Source: Paludibacter sp. UBA5753
GTDB lineage: Bacteria; Bacteroidota; Bacteroidia; Bacteroidales; Paludibacteraceae
Assembly: GCA_002427615.1 (NCBI GenBank)
Contig: DIFH01000117.1
Location: forward strand, 4,597-25,425
Reading direction: 5' to 3'
DNA: 20,829 bases
The translations under genes were made by a program, and so were the position numbers. Below, piece by piece: positions 1 through 7,358 of this stretch (positions are counted from its first letter, which is position 1; each line of letters starts with the position of its first letter). Under the pieces are notes generated by a model. That model did no database searches and was not told the DNA's origin. It saw only the letters and a program-made list of their open reading frames with translations.

Positions 1-28
1 GCTGATTATTATCAAATTTATTAGGATG

Positions 29-42
29 CTGAGTAGTTACAA
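29..42 (+). repeat. Short dispersed repeat, copy 1 (copy 2 at 10539-10552)
   Basis: ctgagtagttacaa occurs here and at 10539-10552, both in intergenic DNA. The match extends loosely leftward (gg-t-ctgag) and into AT-rich sequence on the right. It could be the end of a repeat family; two copies in 20.8 kb is only weak evidence. Confidence 0.4.
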
Positions 43-124
43 TATTTATTGCTTTAAAATAAGATTGAACGAAAACTAAACAAAATTGTTACTTTAAAAC
101 TGAATAACATTCGGGGAAAAAATA

Positions 125-1660
125 ATGAATAAAAATAAAGTATTTGAGCATCGCCTGAAAGCTTTACAGGAAATGGAAGACAATGCTGCACTTCGTCAGC
201 ATTTAAAAGGAAAACTCACGGCGCGTGAACGTATTAATATTCTCTTTGATGAAGGAACTTTTTTTGAGTTTGATGCATTTGTAGCGCCATCGCAAATCCC
301 AATGAGCAGCAAACAATCCAATTTCGGCGATGGAGTTGTAGTTGGACGCGGATTGGTTCAGGGACGAAGCGTATTTGCCTATGCACAGGATTTTACGGTA
401 TTAGGAGGCTCGCTTGGATATTCTCATGGGATGAAAATAGCGAAAGTGCAGGAAATGGCGTTAAAACTTGGTGCACCGATAGTTGGGTTAATGGATTCGG
501 GTGGCGCTCGAATTCAGGAAGGCGTGAAAAGTTTATCGGCTTATGCTACTATTTTTCGCAATAATGTGCGCTCATCAGGCATTATACCCCAAATATCGGC
601 TATTTTGGGACCTGCAGCTGGAGGAGCGGTTTATTCACCCGCTCTGACTGATTTTATTTTTATGACCAATCAGACCTCGTATATGTTCGTTACCGGACCC
701 GACGTGGTTCGTGAAGTATTGAACGAGGAGATTGACATGGAGGGTCTCGGAGGAGGAAATGTTCATGCCGCCAAAAGTGGTGTGGCACATTTTGTTTCGG
801 ATGACGAGGAACACACCATTATGCTTATTCGCAAACTTTTATCATATATTCCTTCAAACAATTATGAAACTCTTCCGGTTTCAAATCTGATAAGCGTTTA
901 TCACACGCGTCAGGAATATCTTGACAGTATTATCCCCGACGATCCCAATCGTCCTTACGATATGAAAGAAATCATCAATATTATTGTGGATAAGGATACT
1001 TTTTTCGAAGTGCACGAAAAATTTGCGCAGAATATATTAGTTGGCTTTGCTCGATTGAATGGCAAGAGTATCGGCATAGTGGCCAATCAACCGAAAGTTA
1101 TGGCCGGAACGTTGGATATCAATGCCAGCGTGAAAGGAGCCCGTTTTGTTCGTTTCTGCGATGCATTCAACATTCCTTTGCTTATATTGGAAGATGTTCC
1201 GGGATTCTTGCCCGGTATTGAGCAGGAACACAATGGAATCATTCGCAACGGAGCCAAGTTGCTTTATGCATTTTGCGAAGCGACTGTTCCGAAAATTACC
1301 GTCATTACCCGCAAGGCTTATGGTGGGGCATATATCGTGATGAGCAGTAAAAATACAGGCGGGGATTTTAATTTTGCCTGGCCTACCGCTCAAATTGCCG
1401 TGATGGGACCTGGCGGAGCTATTAAAATTGTAAATAAGCATGAATTATCGAAAGCCGAAAACAAAGCCGAGTTAGAAAAACAATTGATTGAAAAATATAA
1501 AAATGATGTCGCTAATCCATACAAAGCGGAAGAATTTGGCTTAATTGATGAGGTAATTGTTCCTTCCAAAACCCGTCAAATTCTGATAACAGCTTTTGAA
1601 ATCCTGTCGAACAAACAATATCATAAACCGGCAAGAAAACACGGGAGTATACCGTTGTAG
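125..1660 (+). CDS. pccB: Acyl-CoA carboxylase carboxyltransferase subunit (propionyl-CoA carboxylase beta type)
   Basis: This 511-aa subunit transfers CO2 from carboxybiotin to an acyl-CoA, most likely propionyl-CoA giving methylmalonyl-CoA, in the cytoplasm. It has both crotonase-like halves of a carboxyltransferase. The N-terminal half carries DSGGARIQEG (about residues 124-133) and GPAAGGAVYSPAL; the C-terminal half carries EDVPGFLPG (about 356-363) and KAYGGAYIVMSSK. The length and the C-terminal KHGSIPL fit the PccB/MmdA family. The ATG at 125 is the first start and the N terminus looks typical of the family. The next two genes encode biotin carboxylase and biotin carrier, so an ATP-driven carboxylase is more likely than a sodium-pumping methylmalonyl-CoA decarboxylase, which would need membrane subunits; none are seen here. 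Substrate choice among acyl-CoAs cannot be fixed from sequence. No convincing promoter was found in the 124 nt upstream. Confidence 0.93.
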   Translation: MNKNKVFEHRLKALQEMEDNAALRQHLKGKLTARERINILFDEGTFFEFDAFVAPSQIPMSSKQSNFGDGVVVGRGLVQGRSVFAYAQDFTVLGGSLGYSHGMKIAKVQEMALKLGAPIVGLMDSGGARIQEGVKSLSAYATIFRNNVRSSGIIPQISAILGPAAGGAVYSPALTDFIFMTNQTSYMFVTGPDVVREVLNEEIDMEGLGGGNVHAAKSGVAHFVSDDEEHTIMLIRKLLSYIPSNNYETLPVSNLISVYHTRQEYLDSIIPDDPNRPYDMKEIINIIVDKDTFFEVHEKFAQNILVGFARLNGKSIGIVANQPKVMAGTLDINASVKGARFVRFCDAFNIPLLILEDVPGFLPGIEQEHNGIIRNGAKLLYAFCEATVPKITVITRKAYGGAYIVMSSKNTGGDFNFAWPTAQIAVMGPGGAIKIVNKHELSKAENKAELEKQLIEKYKNDVANPYKAEEFGLIDEVIVPSKTRQILITAFEILSNKQYHKPARKHGSIPL

Positions 1661-1763
1661 CAAGTTTTTTCGGTTTATAATGTTGAATAAGCAAACAGAA
1701 AATTATTCCGGCATTTTATAAACTAATCAACCAATCGTCAAACAACACGTCAACCAAATAAAA

Positions 1764-3260
1764 ATGAAAAAACGACTTTTGATTGCTAATCGCAGCGAAA
1801 TAGCTATCCGTATTACACGGGCAGCCCATAAACTGGACATGTTGGCTGTGGTATTTCAAAGCGATAGAGAGCCTGATGCACTTTATCTGAAATATGCCGA
1901 CGAAATTATTCCGGCTTGTGATGCGGGAAATGAAAAAGCTATTTTCCTTGATCCTGAACGGATTGTCAATCTGGCTCTTGAGCATAATATTGATTTGATT
2001 CATCCGGGTTACGGTTTCTTATCAGAAAATCCCGATTTTGCACAGCTTTGTGTTAACAATGGTATCAATTTTATTGGACCTTCACCGCAATTAATACGCG
2101 ATATGGGATTGAAAACCGTTGCCAAAAGTATGGCTATTCAGGCAGGATTACCTTTGGTACCTGGAAGTGACGGACCGGTTAAAGATGCTGAAACTGCAAA
2201 AACATTTGCAGATAAAATAGGTTATCCCATTATTCTGAAAGCTTCGGCCGGTGGTGGTGGACGCGGTATGCGTATTGTGGGAAAACCCGAAAACATAGAA
2301 CGTAATTTCAAATCGGCATCGGATGAAGCGCTGGCAGCATTCGGTAACGGCGATATGTTTATTGAAAAATATCTCGAAAATCCGAAACATCTTGAATTTC
2401 AGATATTGGGCGATAAGCAGGGGAATGTAATTCATTTGGGCGAGCGCGAATGTTCATTGCAACGCAAGCATCAAAAAATAATAGAGGAATCGCCTTCGGC
2501 AAGTGTAACACCTGAAATGAGAAAAGAAATGGGCGAGATGGCTGTTCGTTTTGCCAAATCAATTGGATATTACTCGGCCGGAACTATTGAATTTATCATG
2601 GATGAGGATGGTTCGTACTTCTTTATGGAAATGAATACCCGCATTCAGGTGGAACATCCTGTAACTGAAATGGTAACCGGAGTTGATTTGGTGGATTGGC
2701 AGATCAGGATCGCATTAGGTGAAGAGCTCACACTGAAACAGGAGGACATACAAATTAAAGGTTGGGCTATTGAATGCCGCGTAAATACTGAAGATACTCA
2801 AAACCGTTTTAGTCCTCAAACAGGATTTATCGATAAAATACATTTTCCTCAACAAGATTATATCCGCATTGAAACTGGGGTTCAGAACAGCTCGGTGGTA
2901 ACTCCTTACTTCGATTCGATGATAGCCAAAATTATAGTACATGGCAACGACCGTCCTGATGTAATTCAAAAAACGCTTGCTGCTTTATATGAATTCACTT
3001 TGACCGGTCTTAAAACAACAGTACCTTTTTGCCGTGTAGTTTTGCAACATCCCGATTTTGTGGATGCGAGCTATACAACACGTTGGATCGATCAGGTTTA
3101 TACGCCTGAAATGCTCGAAAATGAAGAAGATGAAATGATTGGAGCCTTAGCGGCAACAATTCTGTACGCTTCTGAATACCTGCAACTTTCGTCGGATTTG
3201 CCAACGTACAAAAACGACCGGCTCAATGTTTGGGTATTGAATAAACGATTGAATTATTAA
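1764..3260 (+). CDS. accC: Biotin carboxylase subunit of acyl-CoA carboxylase
   Basis: This 498-aa ATP-grasp enzyme carboxylates the biotin of the carrier protein using ATP and bicarbonate. Visible motifs are the N-terminal KRLLIANRSEIA (most relatives have NRGEIA), HPGYGFLSEN, the ATP-grasp K159 with glycine loop GGGGRGM (163-169), ERECSLQRKHQKIIEESPS, and the metal and active-site segment EMNTRIQVEHPVTE (289-302; R293 and E297). The length is slightly above the usual 445-500 for single-domain biotin carboxylases. It is not fused to the biotinyl domain, which is encoded by the next gene. It lies 103 nt after the carboxyltransferase gene and 132 nt before the carrier gene, on the same strand, so one operon is likely although the gaps are long. 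A pyruvate carboxylase A role is an alternative, but the adjacent PccB-type subunit argues against it. Confidence 0.94.
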   Translation: MKKRLLIANRSEIAIRITRAAHKLDMLAVVFQSDREPDALYLKYADEIIPACDAGNEKAIFLDPERIVNLALEHNIDLIHPGYGFLSENPDFAQLCVNNGINFIGPSPQLIRDMGLKTVAKSMAIQAGLPLVPGSDGPVKDAETAKTFADKIGYPIILKASAGGGGRGMRIVGKPENIERNFKSASDEALAAFGNGDMFIEKYLENPKHLEFQILGDKQGNVIHLGERECSLQRKHQKIIEESPSASVTPEMRKEMGEMAVRFAKSIGYYSAGTIEFIMDEDGSYFFMEMNTRIQVEHPVTEMVTGVDLVDWQIRIALGEELTLKQEDIQIKGWAIECRVNTEDTQNRFSPQTGFIDKIHFPQQDYIRIETGVQNSSVVTPYFDSMIAKIIVHGNDRPDVIQKTLAALYEFTLTGLKTTVPFCRVVLQHPDFVDASYTTRWIDQVYTPEMLENEEDEMIGALAATILYASEYLQLSSDLPTYKNDRLNVWVLNKRLNY

Positions 3261-3261
3261 A

Positions 3262-3302
3262 TAGTGTTTGCAAGAATACACCGAGTTTTCTTGCAAACAC
3301 TA
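3262..3302 (+). repeat. Perfect 15-bp inverted repeat between the biotin carboxylase and carrier genes
   Basis: The arms 3262-3276 (tagtgtttgcaagaa) and 3288-3302 (ttcttgcaaacacta) are exact reverse complements around an 11-nt loop, starting 2 nt after the biotin carboxylase stop codon. There is no T-tract after the stem, so it is not a classic terminator; an attenuating or mRNA-stabilising hairpin is possible. The right arm and its flanks recur at 4612-4634, so it may instead be part of a dispersed element. Confidence 0.7.
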
Positions 3303-3392
3303 AATACTCATCCTCCTGAAAGTGAATAGAATATTCAGGTCGTTTAGAATAACAAAGGGTAAATAGTAACTGATTAAATAGTAAATTGACTA

Positions 3393-3941
3393 ATGGGAAC
3401 TTCATATATTTATAAACGCGACGCTTCACGACTTTTTATTGCTGTACGCGATAATGGTAAACGTTTCAAACTGTATATTCCAAAAGACTCGAAACCGGTA
3501 ATTGACGGTCGGGAAATGGATATTGATTTTGTTGAACAAGAAGATTTTCATTATACTTTCGACTGGAACGGCAAGCGTTTTCATTGCGAGCTTGTATCGC
3601 GCGACCAGAACAAAGCTGTTGTAAAAGTGAATGGAGTAGAATACAAATATAGTATTGAATCCATCTTTTCATATATTCGTCGCGGTATGATAAACAGCGA
3701 TACGAGTAAAATAGATGAAAATAATATTATTGCGCCCATGCCTGGTAAAATTGTCGATATTTTCCTGTCCGAAGGCGATTTGGTAAATGTTGGCGAGCCG
3801 ATACTTGTTCTTGAAGCTATGAAAATGCAAAACGAAATTACAGCCAATTGCAACGGCGTCGTTCGCAAAATCAAAGTTCAGCAGGGGCAATCGGTTATGA
3901 AGGATGAACTTCTTGTTGAAATTCAATCGATAGACATGTAA
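3393..3941 (+). CDS. Biotin carboxyl carrier protein (biotinyl-lipoyl domain) of acyl-CoA carboxylase
   Basis: This 182-aa protein carries covalently bound biotin between the biotin carboxylase and the carboxyltransferase. The C-terminal biotinyl domain (about residues 112-182) starts near IIAPMPGKIVDIF and has the biotinylation motif EAMKMQNE, with K144 as the modified lysine, followed by the typical GVVRKIKVQQGQSV hairpin. The N-terminal ~105 residues form a separate region of the kind found in carriers of propionyl-CoA and related carboxylases, and may dock the other subunits. The linker is short and not proline/alanine-rich, unlike many oxaloacetate or methylmalonyl-CoA decarboxylase gamma subunits. 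It is third in the putative operon. The ATG at 3393 is well placed; no signal peptide or membrane segment is present, so it is cytoplasmic. Confidence 0.92.
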   Translation: MGTSYIYKRDASRLFIAVRDNGKRFKLYIPKDSKPVIDGREMDIDFVEQEDFHYTFDWNGKRFHCELVSRDQNKAVVKVNGVEYKYSIESIFSYIRRGMINSDTSKIDENNIIAPMPGKIVDIFLSEGDLVNVGEPILVLEAMKMQNEITANCNGVVRKIKVQQGQSVMKDELLVEIQSIDM

Positions 3942-3961
3942 ATTAAAACAAATCTGTTGTA

Positions 3962-3996
3962 TTTGAATGTTAACCTGAAACTTTTCTTTAGTTTTG
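3962..3996 (+). promoter_or_regulatory. Bacteroidetes-type promoter for the exonuclease gene
   Basis: TAGTTTTG at 3989-3996 matches the -7 consensus TAnnTTTG. A TTTG at 3962-3965 may be the -33 box, but the spacing of 23 nt is longer than the usual 19 or so. The implied transcript would start near 4002, about 37 nt before the ATG. This suggests that the exonuclease is transcribed separately from the carboxylase operon. Confidence 0.45.
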
Positions 3997-4038
3997 TAAC
4001 CCGGAAAATTATTTTATTTAAAGTCCGATTTTTGTGAT

Positions 4039-4587
4039 ATGACATTTACCGCCATCGATTTTGAAACAGCTTATGCCGATTTTCCATGTGAGGTTGGCCT
4101 GTCGCGTGTGGTTGATGGTTCGATAGTAGATACAAAATCGTGGTTGATCAAACCTGCCTGTTTTCCGTATATGAATCCTTGGAATGAACGTGTACATGGC
4201 ATATCATCCGCCCAACTGGCAAATGCGGAAACTTTTGAAAAAATATGGCCGGAAATCAAACAATGGATCGAGGATCAGTACATCGTGGCTCACAACGCCG
4301 CTTTTGACATGAAGGTTTTACATTCGGCTTTAACATATTACGACTTGGCAATACCCTGGACTGAGTACTTTTGCAGTGTAAGTCTTTCGCGTAAAGTATG
4401 GAAAGGTTTACCCAGCCATTCGTTAGGAGCCTTGTGCGAACTGCACGATATTCGCTTTAATCACCATCGTGCCGGAGATGATGCCCGGGCGTGTGCAATT
4501 ATTTCTTTGAAAGCTTTTGAATCTTTTCAGGCGCAAACTTTAGAAGAAGGATTAATAAAATCGGGAGTAAAACTGAAAAGATTATGA
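4039..4587 (+). CDS. 3'-5' exonuclease, DEDDh family (DnaQ/epsilon-like)
   Basis: This 182-aa protein has the RNase H-like exonuclease fold of the DnaQ superfamily, which removes nucleotides from 3' ends of DNA or RNA. All five expected catalytic residues are visible: D7 and E9 in AIDFETA, D90 in AHNAAFD, and H143 with D148 in HHRAGDDARA, which makes it the DEDDh subclass. A SHSLGALCELHDI segment before the third motif is also typical. It is a stand-alone domain with no polymerase, BRCT or GIY-YIG fusion, so it is not the epsilon proofreading subunit with certainty; many bacteria carry such short extra copies. It has its own likely promoter. It ends beside a decayed sequence block and may be the last intact gene before the convergent gdhA. 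Confidence 0.88.
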   Translation: MTFTAIDFETAYADFPCEVGLSRVVDGSIVDTKSWLIKPACFPYMNPWNERVHGISSAQLANAETFEKIWPEIKQWIEDQYIVAHNAAFDMKVLHSALTYYDLAIPWTEYFCSVSLSRKVWKGLPSHSLGALCELHDIRFNHHRAGDDARACAIISLKAFESFQAQTLEEGLIKSGVKLKRL

Positions 4588-4611
4588 AAATGGCGCAACG
4601 CGGAGATGGAC

Positions 4612-4634
4612 GTTTTCTTGCAAACACTAAATAC
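4612..4634 (+). repeat. Second copy of a 23-bp dispersed repeat (first copy 3285-3307)
   Basis: Positions 4612-4634 are identical to 3285-3307. The first copy contains the right arm of the hairpin at 3262-3302; here only one arm is present and there is no matching inverted arm. It lies 25 nt after the exonuclease stop codon. It may be a solo end of a mobile or MITE-like element. Confidence 0.6.
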
Positions 4635-4656
4635 ACAATAACCCTGTTCAGCATAG

Positions 4657-5070
4657 ACTTTCCGACAAACCTTCGGGCTATCCCCTCTTACCTTCATATC
4701 GATAAAACCGACAAAGCTGAAGCGCGAACAGGTGATGGGTTGGTTCGATAACGAAGCCAATTTCATGTCGTACCCTAACAAGAAGCTCGGGATAGCTACC
4801 GTCAAAAAATGGCTGGAGAATATACCCAAAGATGAAAATGCTAACAAATTTTAAGAGAACGCCTTTAAGAAACGAGAGAATACCGATAAGAAACGAGAGA
4901 ACGTTAATAAGAAGCACGCTGACGATAAATGAAATCGGGAGAATGTTAATCGGAGACAAGAGAACGTTAATAAGAAATAAGAGAATCCCGATAGGAAGCG
5001 AGAGAACCACGATAGGAAACAAGAGAATATTGATAAGAAGCACGCTGAAACAAAAAAAAACGAGTCCTGA
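4657..5070 (+). pseudogene. Decayed coding remnant with an EN-x-x-KK-R heptad tail
   Basis: No intact gene fits 4588-5139. In one plus-strand frame (codons from 4657) there is a protein-like stretch, including MGWFDNEANFMSYPNKK (4735-4785) and ATVKKWLENIPKDENANKF, which ends at a TAA at 4852-4854. The same frame then continues as charged heptads (ENTDKKR, ENVNKKH, ENPDRKR, ENIDKKH) interrupted by TGA at 4930-4932 and TAA at 4978-4980, and ends at TGA 5068-5070. Two of the stops sit where a sister repeat unit has CGA or CAA, as expected from C-to-T decay. I infer a gene remnant whose C-terminal tail was an Asn/Glu/Lys-rich repeat. I do not recognise the family. A 103-codon frame without stops (4832-5143) exists in another phase, but it runs through the gdhA terminator. 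Confidence 0.45.
4853..5041 (+). repeat. Tandem 21-bp repeat, nine diverged units
   Basis: Nine consecutive 21-bp units start at 4853, 4874, 4895, 4916, 4937, 4958, 4979, 5000 and 5021, mostly of the form (a/g)agagaa...ataagaa. A partial tenth unit follows to about 5050. Units 3 and 9 are both followed by acgctg, which hints at an older higher-order duplication. The period is a multiple of three, consistent with a coding origin (heptapeptide repeats). Confidence 0.85.
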
Positions 5071-5098
5071 AAACCTTGAAAAGGAATTCAGGACTCGT
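5052..5098 (-). terminator. Intrinsic terminator of gdhA
   Basis: Perfect 12-bp arms acgagtcctgaa (5060-5071) and ttcaggactcgt (5087-5098), with an extra inner cctt/aagg pairing (5074-5077 with 5081-5084), are followed on the minus strand by nine T residues (A run 5052-5060). It begins 42 nt after the gdhA stop codon. A T-rich run also lies on the plus-strand side (about 5121-5131), so it could act in both directions. Confidence 0.9.
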
Positions 5099-5139
5099 CA
5101 GTTTATTCAGGAAACCGTGCTTTTTTTTTTGGTCGAAAA

Positions 5140-6477
5140 TTAAAGCACTCCCTGGGCAATTATAGCTTTGGAAACTTTCATGAAACCGGCTATATTAGCT
5201 CCTTTCACGTAATTTACATAACCATCGGCTTCGGCGCCATATTTCACACACGATTCGTGAATGTTGAACATAATTTCTTTGAGTTTTTCATCAACTTCTT
5301 CTTTCGTCCAGTTCAGTTTGATTGAATTTTGAGTCATTTCCAATCCCGAAACTGAAACGCCACCGGCATTGGCAGCTTTACCCGGACCATAAAGAATTTT
5401 ATTTTTTATGAAAACTTCTACGGCTTCGGGTGTCGAAGGCATATTGGCGCCTTCAGAAACAGCAAAACAACCGTTTTTAACTAATGTTTCAGCATCATCG
5501 CCATTCAGTTCGTTTTGAGTAGCCGATGGCAAGGCAATTGTACAAACTTCCGACCACGGACGTCCTCCTTCAACATATTTACAGTTATATTTTTCGGCAT
5601 ATTCCCTGATACGCCCGCGATATACATTCTTTAATTCAAAAACAAATTTAAGCTTTTCACTGTCAATGCCATCCGGATCGTAAATATAACCGTTGCTGTC
5701 TGATAAGGTAATTACTTTTCCGCCCAGTTCAATCACTTTTTCAGCTGTATAGGTCGCTACGTTTCCTGAACCTGAAATGGCAACAACCTGTCCTTTTAAG
5801 TCGGTGATGCCTTTTGATTTCAGCATGTTCATTAAAAAATAGATATTTCCGTAGCCTGTTGCTTCAGGACGAATGAGCGATCCGCCGAATTCGATGCCTT
5901 TGCCTGTGAATGTACCTGTATTTTCGCGCGCTAATTTTTTGTACATGCCGTACATGTAAGCTACTTCACGACCGCCCACACCAATGTCGCCGGCAGGGAC
6001 ATCGGTTTCGGAACCGATGTGTCTCCATAATTCAATCATAAATGCCTGACAGAAACGCATAATTTCGGCCGAAGATTTTCCTTTCGGATTAAAATCCGAT
6101 CCACCTTTAGCGCCGCCCATAGGCAAGGTGGTCAGTGCATTTTTGAATGTTTGTTCAAAAGCTAAAAATTTGAGAATAGATAGGTTAACAGAAGCATGAA
6201 ATCGCATTCCACCTTTGTAAGGGCCAATGGCATTGGAGTGTTGGACACGATAAGCCATGTTGGTTTGCACTTTACCGCGATCGTCTATCCAGGTGATCCG
6301 AAATGTGAAGATACGCTCGGGGATACACAAACGTTCGATCAGATTTTGGTTTTCAAACTCAGGATGCGCATTGTAGACCTCCTCAATAGAGCGCAATACT
6401 TCTTCGACGGCTTGATGGTATTCAGCCTCGTTCGGAAATCTCTTTTTGAGATCTCCGATTACTTGTTCAACTTTCAT
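5140..6477 (-). CDS. gdhA: NADP-type glutamate dehydrogenase, hexameric class I
   Basis: This 445-aa cytoplasmic enzyme interconverts 2-oxoglutarate plus ammonia and glutamate, a main route of ammonia assimilation. The length matches the 440-450 aa of bacterial class I enzymes. Substrate-site motifs include GPYKGGMRFH (K88 region), LPMGGAKGGSDF with K124, and VPAGDIGVGGREV with D164. The Rossmann domain carries GSGNVA (236-241), and the following strand ends in SDSNGY (259-264). In the family a serine/aspartate pair here is compatible with NADP(H), but coenzyme preference is not certain. The ATG at 6477 is supported by a -7 promoter box 40 nt upstream. The gene is monocistronic: it has its own terminator at 5052-5098, and tpx upstream is separated by 278 nt and two hairpins. 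Confidence 0.96.
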   Translation of the reverse strand: MKVEQVIGDLKKRFPNEAEYHQAVEEVLRSIEEVYNAHPEFENQNLIERLCIPERIFTFRITWIDDRGKVQTNMAYRVQHSNAIGPYKGGMRFHASVNLSILKFLAFEQTFKNALTTLPMGGAKGGSDFNPKGKSSAEIMRFCQAFMIELWRHIGSETDVPAGDIGVGGREVAYMYGMYKKLARENTGTFTGKGIEFGGSLIRPEATGYGNIYFLMNMLKSKGITDLKGQVVAISGSGNVATYTAEKVIELGGKVITLSDSNGYIYDPDGIDSEKLKFVFELKNVYRGRIREYAEKYNCKYVEGGRPWSEVCTIALPSATQNELNGDDAETLVKNGCFAVSEGANMPSTPEAVEVFIKNKILYGPGKAANAGGVSVSGLEMTQNSIKLNWTKEEVDEKLKEIMFNIHESCVKYGAEADGYVNYVKGANIAGFMKVSKAIIAQGVL

Positions 6478-6516
6478 TTTTGTAATTGTTTTATTAGTTT
6501 TATTGTATTTCGACTA

Positions 6517-6524
6517 CAAAACTA
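6517..6524 (-). promoter_or_regulatory. -7 promoter element of gdhA
   Basis: The minus strand reads TAGTTTTG here, a match to TAnnTTTG, 39 nt before the gdhA start codon. The nearest minus-strand TTTG (6537-6540) is only 12 nt upstream, too close for a standard -33 box, so only the -7 element is supported. Confidence 0.45.
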
Positions 6525-6669
6525 ACAAAAATATTACAAAATGAAATATAATTTGATGAATTAATGAATTTTTTCTATAATTATTTGAGATAAAGGACGA
6601 TATTTTTGTATTTATATGTGTTTTATATTCACAGAAAAGCATTTATGATATTAAATTGCATAAAAATAC

Positions 6670-6709
6670 AATATCCTCCCGCTACTCAAAAAAGTAAGAG
6701 GAGGATATT
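6670..6709. terminator. Hairpin between tpx and gdhA, possible second terminator
   Basis: The arms aatatcctcc (6670-6679) and ggaggatatt (6700-6709) are perfect 10-bp complements, with additional internal pairing (tact 6683-6686 with agta 6693-6696). Moderately T-rich sequence follows on the minus strand. It lies just past the stronger tpx terminator and may back it up, or form structure upstream of the gdhA promoter. The rest of 6525-6669 is AT-rich without recognisable features. Confidence 0.5.
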
Positions 6710-6717
6710 TCACACGT

Positions 6718-6750
6718 AAAAAAATGATCCGGTCTTGAAACAGATCATTT
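6718..6750 (-). terminator. Intrinsic terminator of tpx
   Basis: The arms aaatgatc (6722-6729) and gatcattt (6743-6750) form a hairpin starting 6 nt after the tpx stop codon. On the minus strand it runs into seven T residues (A run 6718-6724). Confidence 0.8.
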
Positions 6751-6755
6751 ATTCT

Positions 6756-7244
6756 TTAAAATTTCACATCGTAGCTTGGTTCTTCTGATATTTCGGGAAC
6801 CAGCTGATTGTAGGTTACTTTTCCATTTTCATCGATAGCTACAACCGAGCGAGCCATTAGTCCGGCTAAAGGTCCATCGGTCATCAAAACGCCATAATCA
6901 GTCGCAAAATTATTATAACGGAAATCGGAGGCAGTAATTACATTTTCTAAGCCTTCGGCTCCACAAAAACGACTTTGGGCAAATGGTAAATCTTTAGATA
7001 CACAAATCACTACCGTGTTTTTATTTTGTGAAGCCCATTTGTTAAAGTTACGTACAGAAGCCGCACAAACTCCCGTATCAATACTTGGGAAAATATTCAA
7101 AACAACGCGTTTCCCCTTGAAATCGTTCAAACTTATTTCGTTTAATTCTGCACCAACAATTTTAAAGTCAGGTGCTTGTGTGCCCACTTCGGGTAAGCTT
7201 CCGTTGGTTTTTACTTCTGAACCTTTGAATGTTACAGTTGCCAT
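6756..7244 (-). CDS. tpx: Thiol peroxidase, atypical 2-Cys peroxiredoxin
   Basis: This 162-aa peroxiredoxin reduces hydrogen peroxide and organic peroxides using thioredoxin. It shows the Tpx signature FPSIDTGVCAASVR, with the peroxidatic Cys60 and Thr57, and the resolving Cys94 in SRFCGAEG. A further cysteine, Cys81, is in VICVSKDLPFAQ. The N-terminal VTFKGSEV and GTQAPDF segments and the length (family about 165-170) fit Tpx rather than AhpC or BCP. No signal peptide is present; it is cytoplasmic, although E. coli Tpx was first described as periplasmic. It is divergent from the lipoprotein gene at 7359, with 114 nt between the two starts, and has its own terminator. I did not find a clear -7 box for it in the minus-strand upstream region. 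Confidence 0.95.
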   Translation of the reverse strand: MATVTFKGSEVKTNGSLPEVGTQAPDFKIVGAELNEISLNDFKGKRVVLNIFPSIDTGVCAASVRNFNKWASQNKNTVVICVSKDLPFAQSRFCGAEGLENVITASDFRYNNFATDYGVLMTDGPLAGLMARSVVAIDENGKVTYNQLVPEISEEPSYDVKF

Positions 7245-7317
7245 CTTTTTTAATTTTTATTGATATTTTAATTTTTACTATGTTTTAAATGAATAACGCA
7301 TTCAGCGCTTTTTTGTT

Positions 7318-7325
7318 TATATTTG
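7318..7325 (+). promoter_or_regulatory. -7 promoter element of the metalloprotease-like lipoprotein gene
   Basis: TATATTTG matches TAnnTTTG and sits 33 nt before the ATG at 7359. No TTTG at the usual -33 distance is visible. The rest of 7245-7317 is AT-rich and presumably holds the tpx promoter, which I cannot place. Confidence 0.45.
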
Positions 7326-7358
7326 TAGCTCAAAAACCCGAAAAATATATTCTTAACG

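Noticed and set aside
4853..5041. CRISPR-like array
   Set aside because: The 21-bp units are directly adjacent, diverged and without spacers.
4678..5043. 121-aa minus-strand frame that looks like a multi-membrane protein
   Set aside because: Its Leu/Ile-rich pattern is the antisense reading of the purine-rich 21-bp repeats, and it lies downstream of the gdhA terminator with no promoter.
4832..5143. 103-aa plus-strand open frame over the 21-bp repeats
   Set aside because: It stays open mainly because the repeat unit lacks stops in that phase. It runs through the gdhA terminator into a poly-T stretch, and the other phase connects to a protein-like segment upstream.
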